A stretch of 64,000 bases of DNA from Phycicoccus sp. Soil802 (GTDB taxonomy: Bacteria; Actinomycetota; Actinomycetes; Actinomycetales; Dermatophilaceae), in the NCBI RefSeq assembly GCF_001429605.1, contig NZ_LMSS01000003.1:62001-126000 (forward strand), in the 5' to 3' direction. Made by a program: the position numbers and the translations under genes. Positions 63,008 to 64,000 of this stretch are shown here, in pieces (position 1 is the first letter of the stretch; the number at the start of each line of letters is the position of its first letter). Below the pieces are notes generated by a model. It had not been told where the DNA came from. It saw only the letters and a program-made list of their open reading frames with translations, and did not search any database.

Positions 63008-64000
63008 CCACCCCGGTCCCGGCGCCCCGTCGGGGCGCCGGGGTCAGCTCGAGGTCCGGGGACTGACCTGGCGGCCCTACGGCCGTCGCGACCCGGTCAT
63101 CCCCGGACTCGACCTCGACATCCCGCCCGGCCAACGGGTCCTGCTCGTCGGCCCCAGCGGTTCGGGCAAGTCCACGCTGCTGCGAGCGCTGGCGGGCGTG
63201 CTCGAGGTCGCCGACTCGGGTGAGCGCGGCGGCACCGTGCTGCTCGACGGCGCCGTCCCGGGGACCCGGGCCGGCGATGTCGGTCTCGTCCTCCAGGAGC
63301 CCGGTGCGGGCATCGTCTCGGCGACCGTCGGACGGGACGTGGCCTTCGGCCTCGAGAACATCGGCATGCCGCGGGCGGACATGCCCGCGCGCGTCGCCGC
63401 TGCGCTGGCCGCGGTCGACCTCACGATGCCGCAGGACACCCCGACGTTCGCACTGTCCGGGGGTGAGCAGCAACGGCTCGCCCTCGCGGGAGCGCTCGCC
63501 CTCGAGCCTGCCGTCCTGTTGCTCGACGAACCCACCGCGATGCTCGACCCGGTGAACGCAGAGTCGGTCCGGCGCACGGTCGACGAGGTCACCAGGTCCC
63601 GCGGGCTGACGACGGTCGTCGTCGAGCACCGGCTCGGCCCGTGGCTCGACCTCGTCGACTGGTTGGTCGTCCTCGACCCCACGGGCCGGGTCGTGGCGGA
63701 CGGCGAGCCTGCTTCGGTGCTCGCCCTGCACGGGGAATCCCTTGCTGCCCAGGGCATCTGGGTGCCCGGGTTCCCCGATCCGCAACCACGCGGCATACCT
63801 GCTGGGGTGTTCGAGCCGTCGTCGACGGGCGCCAACGTGCTGACCCTCGACGCGGCAGACGTCACCATCAGAAGGTCGGTGCGGGCGCTCGACGGCTCGA
63901 CCCGCACCACGGTCGCGGTGCAGGACCAGTGGTTCCAGGCCCGCGCCGGGCAGGTGCACGCGCTGGTGGGCCCCAGCGGTGCCGGCAAGTCGACCCTCCT
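63000..64000 (+). CDS. ykoD: ECF transporter duplicated ATPase, YkoD type (3' end outside window)
   Basis: The open frame runs to the window edge and encodes a fused double ATPase. The first domain has Walker [10 protein letters not shown], signature LSGGEQQRLALAGAL and Walker B VLLLDEPTAMLDP; the second Walker A (GPSGAGKST) begins at the very end. No ATG, GTG or TTG lies in frame between the stop at 62928-62930 and Walker A. CTG 63000 (LSDHPGPGAP) has GGGAG 7 nt upstream and overlaps the ykoE stop by 8 nt, so I take it as the start. Energises YkoE with a YkoC membrane subunit expected downstream. Confidence 0.9.
   Translation, partial: MSDHPGPGAPSGRRGQLEVRGLTWRPYGRRDPVIPGLDLDIPPGQRVLLVGPSGSGKSTLLRALAGVLEVADSGERGGTVLLDGAVPGTRAGDVGLVLQEPGAGIVSATVGRDVAFGLENIGMPRADMPARVAAALAAVDLTMPQDTPTFALSGGEQQRLALAGALALEPAVLLLDEPTAMLDPVNAESVRRTVDEVTRSRGLTTVVVEHRLGPWLDLVDWLVVLDPTGRVVADGEPASVLALHGESLAAQGIWVPGFPDPQPRGIPAGVFEPSSTGANVLTLDAADVTIRRSVRALDGSTRTTVAVQDQWFQARAGQVHALVGPSGAGKSTL
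63018..63042 (+). repeat. Perfect 12-bp stem at the ykoD 5' end
   Basis: CCCGGCGCCCCG (63018-63029) and CGGGGCGCCGGG (63031-63042) form a perfect stem around one T, beginning 18 nt after the CTG start. Such a stable early-coding hairpin could hold the ribosome on the start codon or limit ykoD translation. Confidence 0.55.

Overview
The window is about 70% GC and densely coded. It reads as chromosome of a high-GC actinomycete. Evidence: a bacterial proteasome activator (Bpa/PafE) ending GQYL, a mycobacterial FadE5-type acyl-CoA dehydrogenase, an F420/Ddn-type nitroreductase fold, DUF4235 and DUF6584 proteins, many GTG starts, many 4-nt ATGA/GTGA overlaps and several probably leaderless promoters. 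A family-level placement (for example Intrasporangiaceae or another Micrococcales group) is only a guess. I saw no rRNA, tRNA, CRISPR array, transposase, integrase or phage genes. No stretch longer than 300 bases lacks a gene; the largest gaps are 23685-23954 and the riboswitch leader 62026-62320.

Layout. 1-9.7 kb: a truncated fadE, a DUF6584 protein with a uridine-kinase-like enzyme, a 63-aa zinc-ribbon protein, a MocR regulator divergent from an EamA exporter (start codons overlapping), a PaiB-like protein, a nitrilase, a GNAT and an FAD enzyme. 9.8-14.2 kb: an SRPBCC protein with a divergent TetR, then a compact operon of glutamate-cysteine ligase, GshB-like ATP-grasp ligase and MAPEG protein behind a second divergent TetR and a perfect operator. 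14.2-23.7 kb: PAP2 phosphatase, a receiver-thioredoxin reductase-like fusion without redox cysteines, a TPR protein, an MFS carrier and small enzymes. 24-28.5 kb: a 1041-aa secreted glycine-rich Ig-repeat protein, DUF2306 and bpa. 28.5-34.9 kb: a PadR-ABC exporter operon and mobA-qor-DUF1304.

35-49.7 kb is the main catabolic region. It has PhoX, a VanY peptidase, then tctC-tctB-tctA-usp-rraA-iclR divergent from a CitA/CitB-type two-component system. Next is a GntR regulator with a perfect 22-bp palindrome driving a tightly coupled five-gene operon: Ldh2-type dehydrogenase, ABM protein, isocitrate/tartrate-type dehydrogenase, cupin and aldehyde dehydrogenase. Together these look like uptake and oxidation of an unidentified carboxylic acid.

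49.7-61.7 kb holds an ECF-like sigma factor with a membrane partner, then a histidine-utilisation set split in two: hutH-hutU, and M20 hydrolase-hutF-hutI. Two paralogous exported metallophosphoesterases and a YbaK deacylase sit between the halves. The window ends with a TPP riboswitch controlling ykoE and ykoD (thiamine-precursor ECF uptake); ykoD has no canonical start and seems to begin at CTG.

One signal cuts across all genes. The octamer CGGCATAC (complement GTATGCCG) occurs at least 32 times, roughly 14-fold more than base composition predicts. It lies in genes and spacers in both orientations, and several times as an inverted pair in an intergenic hairpin.
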